Of a DNA stretch of 64,000 nucleotides, positions 1 through 7,926 are shown in pieces. The stretch's first letter is position 1. The number at the start of each line of letters is the position of its first letter. This stretch comes from Paenibacillus sp. FSL R5-0341. Lineage in GTDB: Bacteria > Bacillota > Bacilli > Paenibacillales > Paenibacillaceae. Location of the stretch: positions 4,092,001-4,156,000 of the forward strand of contig NZ_CP150241.1 of NCBI RefSeq assembly GCF_037975235.1, in the 5' to 3' direction. Under the pieces are notes generated by a model. It made no database searches. It was not told the DNA's origin and saw nothing but the letters and a program-made list of their open reading frames with translations. The position numbers and the translations under genes are program-made.

Positions 1-266
1 TGATACACACAGTGAATCCCACTTGCCTTCGCGTCTCCCGGGGAACTCAAGTGAAGCGCTTGTCCACTCAACTGAATCGTACCCTGATCCAATGGATAGG
101 CACCGGACAGAATTTTCATTAATGTGCTCTTACCGGCACCATTGGCACCCAGCAGCGCATGAATCTCCCCGCCTTTTACAGAGAAATCCACATCCTTCAA
201 TGCAGGAATGCCTGAAAACTGCTTGTGGATATGTTCCATTTGAAGCAGAGTTGGTGCAGTGCTCAT
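1..266 (-). CDS. Sugar ABC transporter ATP-binding protein, N-terminal part
   Basis: This is the first 88 codons of an ABC ATPase; the rest lies beyond the left edge. ATG at 266 opens a frame with a Walker A motif, GANGAGKST, at about residues 39-47. The residues around it (ALKDVDFSVKGGEIHALLG, then MKILSGAYPLDQGTI) are typical of the RbsA/MglA-type double ATPases that energise monosaccharide import. It follows the substrate-binding lipoprotein gene by about 110 bp on the same strand, so the two probably form one import operon, with a permease expected outside the window. The substrate cannot be named from this fragment. Confidence 0.85.
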   Translation of the reverse strand, partial: MSTAPTLLQMEHIHKQFSGIPALKDVDFSVKGGEIHALLGANGAGKSTLMKILSGAYPLDQGTIQLSGQALHLSSPGDAKASGIHCVY

Positions 267-379
267 GATGTTAACCTCCAATCGTTCCCTTCCGGGAGTA
301 TCCCTTTTCTCATCCATTCTCACGTGTCTTTATTATGGTTGGAAAAAGCGCGCCTTGCGGCGCGCTTCCCTTACGCTGC

Positions 380-1477
380 TTATTTAGCAGTAATACCGTA
401 TTCGCTCATCCAATCCTTGATTCCTTGTGTACTGCCTCCCCAACCTTCCACGAACTCCGACAGCTCTGAAGTGGAGATTTGTTTATCTGGCAAAGCTTCA
501 CGTTGAACATAGACCGGGTTAAGCACTACTGCATCTTCCGTTTCGTCCCCGTTCAGTTTCTGATAAGCATAACGAACTTGTACACGTCCGATGTCTGTAG
601 GATCAACCGCAGCGGAAGCAACCCAAGGGTTTTTCGGGTCCTGAATCATTTGCAGATCCTCATCACTCATATCAATACCATACACTTTGATCTCGTCACG
701 TCCGGCTTGTTGAATGGCACGTGCTGCACCTTTGGCGAACTCATCCCATGCAGCCCATACAGCTGTAATTTCACCTTTTGGATATTGCTTGAGAATAGCC
801 TCCATTTTGGCTTGAGTATCCAGCGCCGGGTTCTGTGCAGAACCAAATGTCGCTATTTCCTTGATGTCCGGATTTGCTTTCAGGAATTCACCATATGCGA
901 TCTGACGGCGTTCCATAGGGGCGAAACCAGCTACCCACACTTTAACGATGTTACCTTGTCCATTAATATCTTTTTTCATTTGCTCCAGCGTGAGCTCAGC
1001 CATCTTCTGGTCATCCTGCGACAGGACTGTTGCTCCCGGAACACTAATGGCTGCGTCGAACACAACCACCGGAATGTTCTGTTCTACTGCCTTCTTCACA
1101 CCCGGCTCCAGCAGGGAATCCCCGTGATCCGTCAGAATGGCATCGAATTTCTGATTAATTGCGCTATCGAGCAAGGATACCATCTTCGCTTTATCATTAT
1201 CGGCAACAAATGTAGTCAGTTCTCCACCGAATTTTTCGATTTCTTCTTTTACACCCTGTACATATTGCTGCGAGAAAGTACCTGTATTAAACTCCATAAT
1301 AAGTGCAATCCGCTTGCCGCTTAGAGGGCCTGTAACTGCTTCCGTTTTTGGTGTATCATCTGATGCACCCGAAGCCGGAGTTGCTGCCGGTTCTTTTTTG
1401 ATTCCGCAAGCGGACAGCGCCAATGTAAATACTAATAGCACACTCAACCATACCCATTTTGTCTCTTTTCTTTTCAT
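380..1477 (-). CDS. Sugar-type ABC transporter substrate-binding lipoprotein
   Basis: A 365-residue exported lipoprotein of the periplasmic-binding-protein type I / sugar-binding family. The N-terminus is basic, then hydrophobic, and ends in a lipobox, LSACG. The mature part has the LacI-like layout: KRIALIMEFNTGTFSQQ at the start, an early DNAKAKMVSLLDSAI helix, a TDHGDSL segment and VYGIDMSDEDL near the ligand cleft. I chose ATG 1477 because AGGGGG sits 8 nt upstream; an in-frame start at 1498 has no ribosome site. It would capture a sugar or related ligand outside the membrane and pass it to the transporter whose ATPase starts at 266. A near-perfect palindrome and a promoter lie just upstream. 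Confidence 0.85.
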   Translation of the reverse strand: MKRKETKWVWLSVLLVFTLALSACGIKKEPAATPASGASDDTPKTEAVTGPLSGKRIALIMEFNTGTFSQQYVQGVKEEIEKFGGELTTFVADNDKAKMVSLLDSAINQKFDAILTDHGDSLLEPGVKKAVEQNIPVVVFDAAISVPGATVLSQDDQKMAELTLEQMKKDINGQGNIVKVWVAGFAPMERRQIAYGEFLKANPDIKEIATFGSAQNPALDTQAKMEAILKQYPKGEITAVWAAWDEFAKGAARAIQQAGRDEIKVYGIDMSDEDLQMIQDPKNPWVASAAVDPTDIGRVQVRYAYQKLNGDETEDAVVLNPVYVQREALPDKQISTSELSEFVEGWGGSTQGIKDWMSEYGITAK

Positions 1478-1502
1478 CTCTGTTTCCCCCTGTTCCACTC
1501 TC

Positions 1503-1518
1503 TGTGATCTCGATCACA
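1503..1518. promoter_or_regulatory. 16-bp palindrome, candidate operator
   Basis: TGTGATCTCGATCACA is a near-perfect dyad: arms TGTGATC and GATCACA, matching the TGTGA-N6-TCACA layout of CRP/FNR-family sites. It lies between the likely promoter and the start of the binding-protein gene, around +10 to +25 of the transcript. That position suits a repressor better than an activator. Confidence 0.5.
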
Positions 1519-1531
1519 ATAGTTGAATATT

Positions 1532-1559
1532 AATATAACGGCTAATTCCTAGTATGTAA
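1532..1559 (-). promoter_or_regulatory. Candidate σA promoter of the sugar-binding protein operon
   Basis: Reading the minus strand, TTACAT, a 16-nt spacer and TATATT precede the lipoprotein gene. The boxes are imperfect but the position suits a short leader that contains the palindrome. Confidence 0.45.
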
Positions 1560-1652
1560 ATGGGTTTTAGTAATTTAAAGCTAAAACTCACTAAGTTTTT
1601 TCAAAAGTTACATTCTTCCTATCCATTTCATCCAAAATCAAGAAATCAAACT

Positions 1653-1688
1653 AAAAAAGACCGCGAGGGGATGCCCCCTTACGGTCTT
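1653..1688 (-). terminator. Rho-independent terminator of spoIVA
   Basis: On the minus strand an AAGACCG...CGGTCTT hairpin with an internal GGGG/CCCC stem is followed by six T. It begins about 10 nt after the spoIVA stop. Confidence 0.85.
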
Positions 1689-1696
1689 TTGATGTC

Positions 1697-3175
1697 TTAC
1701 AGAATGATAGCGATCAAGCCACCCGAACCTTCGTTAATGATTCTTCCCAGCGTCTCTTGCAACTTGTATCTTGCATTATCCGGCATCATGGCAATCTTGC
1801 CCTGAATACCTTCTCTCACGATGGAGTGCAACGAACGACCGAACATGTCTGAATCCCATACCTTGATCGGATCGTTCTCGAAATCCTGCATCAGGTATCT
1901 CACCAGTTCCTCACTTTGTTTCTCCGTGCCAATGATTGGAGCGAACTCCGATTCCACATCAACCCGGATCATGTGAATGGACGGTGCCGTTGCTTTCAAG
2001 CGTACGCCAAATTTGGTGCCCTGACGAATAAGCTCAGGTTCATCCAGAGCCATCTCGGCAAGAGATGGAGCAGCGATGCCGTATCCGGTCGTTTTGACCA
2101 TCTCCAGCGCTTCTGCGAAGCGGTCATATTCTCTCTTCGCATGCGAGAACTCCTGCATTAATTGCAACAGATGATCCTTGCCACGAATTTCAATTCCGAC
2201 CACTTCCACGAGAATCTGATCATACAATTCATCTGGCGCATACAGGTCAATTTCGGCTACACCCTGCCCCATATTCATGCCACTCAGGCCTGCGCGATCA
2301 ATGAATTCATATTCCATGAACTGAGCAACAACTCGATCCACGTCGCGAAGTCTGCGAATATCCTTAACGGTATCCCGTACGGAATTTTCATAGTTGCTGC
2401 GCAGCCAGTGAGTCTCGTTCAGTACCATAACCCAGCTCGGCAAGTTTACATTCACTTCATGCACAGGGAACTCATAGAGCACTTCACGAAGTACACCTGT
2501 CACATCATCTTCCGTCATGGTCGCTGCACTGAGTGTCATCACCGGAATGTCGTATTTGGCAGCAAGCTCATTACGCAATTGCAGGGCTTCTTCACTGCGA
2601 GGACGAGTCGAGTTGATGACCAGGACAAACGGTTTACCCACTTCTTTCAGTTCCGCAATAACTCGTTCTTCGGATTCCACATAGGAACTGCGGGCAATTT
2701 CGGCGATCGTGCCGTCTGTTGTAACCACAACACCCAGTGTAGAATGCTCCTGAATGACTTTGCGAGTACCAATCTCGGCAGCTTCCTGGAACGGAATCGG
2801 CTCCTCGAACCAAGGCGTGGAGATCATGCGTGGACCATTCTCATCCTCGTATCCCTTGGCTCCTTCCACCGCGTAACCTACACAATCCACAAGGCGAACA
2901 TTGACATCGAGTCCTTCTGCCACCTTGATTTGGACTGCGTTATTCGGTACGAATTTCGGTTCTGTGGTCATGATGGTCTTACCTGCTGCACTCTGTGGAA
3001 GTTCATCCACCGCCCGACCACGATCTGCCTCGTTTGTGATGTTTGGTAATACAATGGTTTCCATGAATCGTTTGATAAATGTTGATTTTCCCGTCCGGAC
3101 TGCGCCGACAACCCCGAGATAAATATCCCCTCCGGTCCGCTCAGCTATGTCCTTAAAAATGTCCACTTTCTCCAA
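1697..3175 (-). CDS. spoIVA: Stage IV sporulation protein A, coat basement ATPase
   Basis: SpoIVA is the ATP-hydrolysing protein that polymerises on the forespore surface as the platform for spore coat assembly and is needed for cortex formation. The 492-residue length equals that of B. subtilis SpoIVA. The N-terminus (MEKVDIFKDIAERTGGDIYL) and the Walker A motif GAVRTGKST at about residues 24-32 are diagnostic. The start is TTG at 3175, as in B. subtilis, with GGGAGGGG upstream; no ATG lies nearby. Transcription is probably by σE from a promoter about 200 nt upstream. Confidence 0.97.
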   Translation of the reverse strand: MEKVDIFKDIAERTGGDIYLGVVGAVRTGKSTFIKRFMETIVLPNITNEADRGRAVDELPQSAAGKTIMTTEPKFVPNNAVQIKVAEGLDVNVRLVDCVGYAVEGAKGYEDENGPRMISTPWFEEPIPFQEAAEIGTRKVIQEHSTLGVVVTTDGTIAEIARSSYVESEERVIAELKEVGKPFVLVINSTRPRSEEALQLRNELAAKYDIPVMTLSAATMTEDDVTGVLREVLYEFPVHEVNVNLPSWVMVLNETHWLRSNYENSVRDTVKDIRRLRDVDRVVAQFMEYEFIDRAGLSGMNMGQGVAEIDLYAPDELYDQILVEVVGIEIRGKDHLLQLMQEFSHAKREYDRFAEALEMVKTTGYGIAAPSLAEMALDEPELIRQGTKFGVRLKATAPSIHMIRVDVESEFAPIIGTEKQSEELVRYLMQDFENDPIKVWDSDMFGRSLHSIVREGIQGKIAMMPDNARYKLQETLGRIINEGSGGLIAIIL

Positions 3176-3372
3176 TGAAATCCCCTCCCTAAATTACTCC
3201 GAAGGAAAAATGCTAAAGAGCATCCGCTTCGTTTTTTCAATCAGAAGACTGAAATCCCTGCAACGGTAGAGCCGCCTTTGTGAGTGCCCGGAAGTCGTCC
3301 GCCGCCGAACGTTGCATTCTGATGAAACCGGCGAGAGCGGCGTTAACTCGTACATGCAATTGGACTAGTATC

Positions 3373-3401
3373 ATCTTATGTATCCGTATGCGGCAATATG
3401 A
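3373..3401 (-). promoter_or_regulatory. σE-type promoter of spoIVA
   Basis: On the minus strand TCATATT, exactly 14 nt and CATAAGAT match the mother-cell σE pattern (about GHATATT-N14-CATACANT). This agrees with the known σE control of spoIVA in B. subtilis. The 190-nt leader between it and the start codon (3176-3372) shows no gene or RNA family that I recognise. Confidence 0.75.
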
Positions 3402-3537
3402 CGCGTATTTTTGTTTTTTTATCTTATGGTGATGACATTAGGAGAATCCCCCGATCTCGGACTGCGCGTCTTTATTTCAATCTACTTTATGTGATCCATG
3501 AAGCTTTTATGACTGTTACTGCTCATCATTTTAGAAT

Positions 3538-3577
3538 AAAAAAAAGAGATATCCCTTGTTTGGAATATCTCTTTTTA
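3538..3577. terminator. Bidirectional terminator after the YphF-like gene
   Basis: AAAGAGATAT and ATATCTCTTT arms enclose a short loop, with A and T runs on both sides. On the minus strand it ends the lipoprotein transcript before the spoIVA promoter. Confidence 0.85.
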
Positions 3578-3631
3578 AACCATTGGAGCCATGGTGGTCA
3601 TACAGATAGATCATTTAAATTGCAATCATGC

Positions 3632-4411
3632 TTATTTTATTGGCAGTGCAACAGGGGCATTATTTTTCCAAGCGTAAGGAACCGATTTAACGGGTACGAA
3701 GTAGGAGTGTTCCAACAGAAGATCGCGAACATCATCATTCTCCGCCGGAGGCACGTCAGACTTTTCCACCGCCTGCATAATGTCAAAAGCATAATCCACA
3801 TATACCTTGCCTTCGTCATCCATCATAAAAGGTATCGCCTGACCCGAATATACACTATTCAGCGTAATGGAAGGAATACCTGCCTGAGCAGCCTGCTCCA
3901 TATCCACAGCATATAACCCCGGATAAAGTTCTTCCCCGCTTGGCAGCTTATTGTTATGTACGGACTTATATTGATTAACCATTCGTTGCACATCGTTTAC
4001 TTTCTGTACGGTCAGAAGATCCATCACTTTAACGGTCGGATTCACTTCTTCGTCCTGAATAAGGAAGTAAGCGCTCCCACCACTTTCAAAAGCAGTCCCC
4101 GGTATTTCATCCAGATACCCCAGTTGCTTCAACTTGGGCAGATCCACTCTGAACTTTTCATATTTTGGCGTAATCATATCTGCATTGATGATTGGCAAAA
4201 TCCCCTCATCTTGCTGGAATGTCTCTACCGCACTCTGGATACGACTCACACTTTCCCGATAGGCGATCTTGGGGTCCGAATTGCTCTGGGATGGATACAT
4301 ACAACCACTTGCTGTAAAAGCAAACAACAGGAATAACAGCAGACCGCCCATCTGATGCATATGACGCTGCCGTCCGCTCCCTTCAACACAATTTGGCTTG
4401 TTCCTAATCAT
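3632..4411 (-). CDS. YphF-like lipoprotein next to spoIVA
   Basis: A 259-residue predicted lipoprotein: a hydrophobic stretch (MGGLLLFLLFAFTASGC) ends in a lipobox cysteine, and the rest is soluble and acidic. I recognise no catalytic motif. It sits immediately upstream of spoIVA, where B. subtilis carries yphF, which also encodes a lipoprotein, so positional homology is likely, but I could not confirm sequence homology. ATG 4411 is chosen because AGGAGG lies 6 nt upstream; the in-frame start at 4435 has none. A role at the forespore or cell membrane is inferred only from context. Confidence 0.7.
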   Translation of the reverse strand: MIRNKPNCVEGSGRQRHMHQMGGLLLFLLFAFTASGCMYPSQSNSDPKIAYRESVSRIQSAVETFQQDEGILPIINADMITPKYEKFRVDLPKLKQLGYLDEIPGTAFESGGSAYFLIQDEEVNPTVKVMDLLTVQKVNDVQRMVNQYKSVHNNKLPSGEELYPGLYAVDMEQAAQAGIPSITLNSVYSGQAIPFMMDDEGKVYVDYAFDIMQAVEKSDVPPAENDDVRDLLLEHSYFVPVKSVPYAWKNNAPVALPIK

Positions 4412-4457
4412 CCGTATCCTCCTTGAATAACTCATTAGAGAATCAATTTCATAACGC

Positions 4458-4808
4458 TCAGAACCAGTCGTCTTCCTGTTGCTGACGTTCCAATTGTTTC
4501 CGAATGGCTGCCTTCAGCGGGTCCTCAGGAACATGAACCGATAGAGATCCACACACCTTTGCCTGACAGGACAGTCGTGTACCTGCTTCCAACAGTGAAC
4601 CCAGCTTACGCTTTTCTGCATCAGTTGGTGGATACAGTTCCGCCTGATGTTCTTCGTCCACGTTCACTTTGCACATCAGGCAAGCCGCTTTACCATCACA
4701 ACGGGTCGTAATCTTGACTCCGGCACGTCGTGCTGCATGCAGAAGTGTTGCACCTGGTTTGAGCGCTATCGATTTGTTCATAGGTAAAAAAGTAACTTTA
4801 TAGTCCAT
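4458..4808 (-). CDS. 2Fe-2S ferredoxin
   Basis: A 116-residue plant/adrenodoxin-type ferredoxin. The cluster loop CDGKAACLMC gives three cysteines (C-x5-C-x2-C) at about residues 38-47, and the fourth ligand is in RLSCQAKVCG at about 80. It is probably a one-electron carrier in the cytoplasm; its redox partner is not visible. It lies 17 bp downstream of the nucleotidyltransferase-like gene and upstream of the lipoprotein, so it is probably co-transcribed with one or both. The C-terminal 20 residues are charged and glutamine-rich and outside the fold. Confidence 0.9.
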   Translation of the reverse strand: MDYKVTFLPMNKSIALKPGATLLHAARRAGVKITTRCDGKAACLMCKVNVDEEHQAELYPPTDAEKRKLGSLLEAGTRLSCQAKVCGSLSVHVPEDPLKAAIRKQLERQQQEDDWF

Positions 4809-4825
4809 TATTTTCCTCCCTCAAC

Positions 4826-5443
4826 CTACTGGGGCCATGCAAAGCCAACGAGCTCTTCCACTTCGGCTCTGAAGCGGCTTGTCCATACATTCTGCTGACT
4901 TAACAGTGTCATTATAGGTTGATGTGCATCTGGTTGCTCACGCATCTGTTTAGCAATGGGTACATACCGATCTTCACGACCTCGCAGCAGATTAAACAAC
5001 AACTCATGCGCAAGCGGCATCAGTCGCAGGGTATACGAACCCACTTGTGCTACTGGTGCATGCAGAGCAAGAACATGTTCAATCTCGATACGGTACCAAC
5101 TTTTGCGAGCCCAAATTTCGAAACCACCAACCAGTTCCAGCGCACATGCACCAACCTGATAGTGGCTAAGTAGAGAAGCATAAGGTCCTGTCTTATCCAC
5201 TGTAGGCTCGTCAAGCATTTCCCCCGGAGCGAATCGGTGAAGTTCTTTAGCAGCAGCAACATCCGCATAGATATCAATATCTCTGGGAGCCTGTTGCAAC
5301 TCCACCCCCTGAAGCAGCAACCCACAGCTTCCTCCAAGCAACCAAGTCTGAGGCTGCGTGTTCCAGGCTTTGGCCGTTTCCAGCAAAGCCGCGTGTAATT
5401 CCGGATAACGCTCTGTCCGACCCTCCGTATCATGCGGCCCCAT
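4826..5443 (-). CDS. Nucleotidyltransferase-fold protein
   Basis: A 205-residue protein with a minimal nucleotidyltransferase signature near residues 37-60: GGSCGLLLQG followed by PRDIDIYAD. The GGS and DxD residues are those that bind nucleotide phosphate and metal. The rest (WYRIEIEHVLALHAP, LMPLAHELLFNLLRGREDRY) resembles the helical part of MNT/AbiEii-like proteins that act on tRNA or sugars. No antitoxin partner is adjacent, so I do not call it a toxin. The likely start is ATG 5443, with GAGGGGAG about 12 nt upstream. Confidence 0.6.
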   Translation of the reverse strand: MGPHDTEGRTERYPELHAALLETAKAWNTQPQTWLLGGSCGLLLQGVELQQAPRDIDIYADVAAAKELHRFAPGEMLDEPTVDKTGPYASLLSHYQVGACALELVGGFEIWARKSWYRIEIEHVLALHAPVAQVGSYTLRLMPLAHELLFNLLRGREDRYVPIAKQMREQPDAHQPIMTLLSQQNVWTSRFRAEVEELVGFAWPQ

Positions 5444-5526
5444 AGGCTCACACTCCCCTCATCCGTGTTCATTGTGTCAGTTCTTATGATGTGCTTATGC
5501 GGATGTTATCCTTCAGGCATAGGAAG

Positions 5527-5706
5527 TCAGGTCAGAGATGCGATTCCACCGAAAAAACCAATCAGCATAATCAAAAATGCAATCAAAGAAAGAATCCCCC
5601 GTATAATGCCTTTTGTTTTGGCACGAGCAAACGTAATCAAGAATACAGATAGTCCCATAATGAGGATGGCGACCAATGACAGCCACATCTTGTCCATTGC
5701 GCTCAT
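5527..5706 (-). CDS. DUF2768 / YphE-like small membrane protein
   Basis: A 59-residue frame too short for usual ORF calling. It starts at ATG 5706 (MSAMDKMWLSLVAIL) and has two hydrophobic segments, about residues 8-26 and 38-56, separated by a basic ARAKTKG loop. Size, topology and place beside gpsA match the DUF2768 protein YphE of B. subtilis. A GGGGAG ribosome site lies about 12 nt upstream. Function unknown; the family is confined to spore-formers as far as I recall. Confidence 0.7.
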   Translation of the reverse strand: MSAMDKMWLSLVAILIMGLSVFLITFARAKTKGIIRGILSLIAFLIMLIGFFGGIASLT

Positions 5707-5804
5707 AATCCAGCAGTCTCCCCTTCAGTCCGATATTCATCACTGACACTGTGACAATTGCAACCATTATAACACGAAATTCAGCTTAACTTTCCAAAAA
5801 AAAG

Positions 5805-5848
5805 ACAAAAAAGCAAGCCGGCAGAAGCCGACTCGTCTTTTTGTCTTA
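5805..5848 (-). terminator. Terminator after spoVIF
   Basis: AGTCGGC and GCCGGCT arms on the minus strand with a TTCT loop, followed by a T-rich tract. Confidence 0.7.
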
Positions 5849-5879
5849 CTGGATCACCTGCACAAGCAGGCGTGATCTA

Positions 5880-6155
5880 TTATTTTTTCATCATCATTTT
5901 CATTAACGATTCCATACTGCTCGGATTCAATCCGCTTTTCTTGACCGCACTCACAATATCCTTAACCGTATCCTCAGATACCGGAACTTTCGCCATGGCG
6001 GATACTTGTTTGATCAATTGGCGCAACTGAGCTTCATTCTGAATCGTCGTTGGTTTCACCGTGCTTGCCAATTTCTTGACGGCACCTTCTGTTATCGTTT
6101 TACCCGTTTTCTTGTTGATTGCATTCAGCGCATCTTTGGAAATGTTGTTACCCAT
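5880..6155 (-). CDS. spoVIF: Stage VI sporulation protein F
   Basis: A 91-residue protein of the SpoVIF (YjcC) family, required for correct coat assembly and spore resistance in B. subtilis. The start MGNNISKDALNAINKKTGK is characteristic, and the C-terminus ends in a helical, methionine- and lysine-rich tail. ATG 6155 is preceded by GGAGGGGAG; the in-frame codon at 6176 lies upstream of that site and is unlikely. It has its own terminator. Here it is linked to gpsA. Confidence 0.85.
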   Translation of the reverse strand: MGNNISKDALNAINKKTGKTITEGAVKKLASTVKPTTIQNEAQLRQLIKQVSAMAKVPVSEDTVKDIVSAVKKSGLNPSSMESLMKMMMKK

Positions 6156-6258
6156 TCGTCTCCCCTCCTCCGGCAATACTCATGTGTATAGTATGAGTCC
6201 GCGGCAGAAAAGGTGAATAAGCTTCTTATTTCACAAGGTGCGTTTAGGATGAGTACAA

Positions 6259-7299
6259 TCAGGAATGCCATTGCTCCCAGGTTTCAAGCTTCATGACTTC
6301 CATTTCAGTTTTCGGGTCACGTCCCATCAAGGCTTCAACCGCATCTCGCGGCTGTCTCTCTTGGAATAAAACGTGATACAACTGATCCGCAATCGGCATT
6401 TGCACACCGTATTTTTGCGAGATGAAATAGGCAGCTTGCGTGGTTCGAATGCCCTCCACCACCATGCCCATGGACTTCAGGACATCATCCAGCTTCTGTC
6501 CTTGGCCTAGCATGGAGCCTGCTCTCCAGTTCCGGCTGTGCTGACTTGTAGCCGTTACAACCAAATCTCCGATTCCGGCAAGTCCCGAAAACGTTAACGG
6601 ATTTGCGCCCATCTCTACACCAATACGTGTGATCTCTGCCAAACCGCGAGTTAACAACGCTGCTTTGGCATTATCACCGAATTGAAGACCATCGGACATG
6701 CCTGCACCAAGAGCAATAATGTTTTTGAATGCGCCTGCCAGTTCAACACCAAGCATGTCCCGATTCGTGTACACACGGAAATAGGCATTCATAAACAAAG
6801 CCTGGGCCGCCTCGGCAGATGCCTTATCCAGTGAGGCCACAACAACTGTCGTTGGGCAGCGCTTCACCACTTCTTCCGCATGGCTTGGGCCAGAAAGCAC
6901 AACAACACGTCCTTCTTCACATTCCAGCTCTTCTGAAATGACTGTGGACATGCGTTTCAGGCTTTCTGTCTCAAAACCTTTGGTTGCATGAACGATTAAC
7001 ATCTCAGGCTTATAATAAGCCTTAAACTGATTCGTAACTGCACGCATGGCTGAAGAAGGTGCAACAATTAACACAGCTATAGCACCTTCCACTGCAGCTT
7101 CCATATCATTGGTTGCCTGAATCCGAGGAGAAAGCTCCGCATCCGGAAGATAGCGAGTATTGGTGTGCTTGCTATTGATTTCCGTAGCCTGATCTTCACC
7201 ACGTGTCCACATCATCACGTCCAAGTTATTGGCGGCGAGTACACTGGCCAGAGCCGTTCCCCAGCTCCCAGCGACCAGAACAGCAACTTTTTTAGACAA
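6259..7299 (-). CDS. gpsA: NAD(P)-dependent glycerol-3-phosphate dehydrogenase
   Basis: GpsA reduces dihydroxyacetone phosphate to sn-glycerol-3-phosphate, the backbone for phospholipid synthesis. The protein has 346 residues, the usual length. It carries the N-terminal Rossmann strand, LSGPSHAEEV at mid-protein and ELAGAFKNIIALGAG with the catalytic-lysine region. The start is TTG 7299 behind GGAGGGGG; it overlaps plsY by 8 bp, so the two acyl-lipid genes are coupled. Oddity: the nucleotide-binding motif reads VAVLVAGSWGTAL, where the family has LGAGSWG, so the first glycine is valine (GTC). Confidence 0.95.
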   Translation of the reverse strand: MSKKVAVLVAGSWGTALASVLAANNLDVMMWTRGEDQATEINSKHTNTRYLPDAELSPRIQATNDMEAAVEGAIAVLIVAPSSAMRAVTNQFKAYYKPEMLIVHATKGFETESLKRMSTVISEELECEEGRVVVLSGPSHAEEVVKRCPTTVVVASLDKASAEAAQALFMNAYFRVYTNRDMLGVELAGAFKNIIALGAGMSDGLQFGDNAKAALLTRGLAEITRIGVEMGANPLTFSGLAGIGDLVVTATSQHSRNWRAGSMLGQGQKLDDVLKSMGMVVEGIRTTQAAYFISQKYGVQMPIADQLYHVLFQERQPRDAVEALMGRDPKTEMEVMKLETWEQWHS

Positions 7300-7915
7300 C
7301 TCGTTTACCCCCTCCAGGGTTTTTCGATCCCAATTTATTTTCCTGTCCTTTGGCGAGCTTCGCAATATTGGTACGATGTCTCCAGAACGCAAACAGACAA
7401 ATAATCAGACTCCCCCAGAAGATATTCATTGAATATCCGGGTAATACCAAAATAAAGATGGGTGTAAATGCTACAAAAATTAGAGACCCCAATGAAACAT
7501 ATCGTGTCAATACAATAGACAGAATGGCGATCACCCCAGCACATAACGCAGGCAGGAAAGCAAGGCTTACCAGAACACCAATGGCAGTCGCAATTCCTTT
7601 TCCTCCACGAAAATGGAAGTAAAGCGGCCAGTTATGTCCTGCAATGGCTGCTATACCACTGAGTGCAGGAATCCAGGCAGAACCGTCGCCCAACCAGATT
7701 CCAATCCATACAGCTGCAACACCCTTAAGTACATCAAGCAGCAGAACAGCAATTGCCGGTCCTTTACCCAAAATACGCAACGTATTGGTAGCTCCTGCGT
7801 TTCCGCTTCCGTGCTGACGAATATCGATCCCCCGTATCGCTTTTGCAAGGAGGACACTAAAGCTGATTGAACCGAGCAGATAACTCAGTACAATCGCTGC
7901 GATTTGTAGAATCAC
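7292..7915 (-). CDS. plsY: Glycerol-3-phosphate acyltransferase PlsY
   Basis: PlsY transfers an acyl group from acyl-phosphate to glycerol-3-phosphate, giving lysophosphatidic acid. The 207-residue polytopic membrane protein has the three family motifs: GSISFSVLLAK near residue 15, HGSGNAGATNTLRILG near 35 and FRGGKGIATAIG near 103. It lies just upstream of gpsA, which makes its substrate, and 11 bp after der. The C-terminal tail is basic and cytoplasmic. Confidence 0.96.
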   Translation of the reverse strand: MILQIAAIVLSYLLGSISFSVLLAKAIRGIDIRQHGSGNAGATNTLRILGKGPAIAVLLLDVLKGVAAVWIGIWLGDGSAWIPALSGIAAIAGHNWPLYFHFRGGKGIATAIGVLVSLAFLPALCAGVIAILSIVLTRYVSLGSLIFVAFTPIFILVLPGYSMNIFWGSLIICLFAFWRHRTNIAKLAKGQENKLGSKNPGGGKRVV

Positions 7916-7926
7916 ACACTTCTCCC

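Noticed and set aside
2162-3049. Plus-strand frame of 295 codons opposite spoIVA
   Set aside because: Shadow of spoIVA; no start signal and non-protein-like composition.
4826-5443. AbiEii/MNT toxin of a toxin-antitoxin pair
   Set aside because: The nucleotidyltransferase core is present but no HEPN or AbiEi-like partner gene is adjacent.
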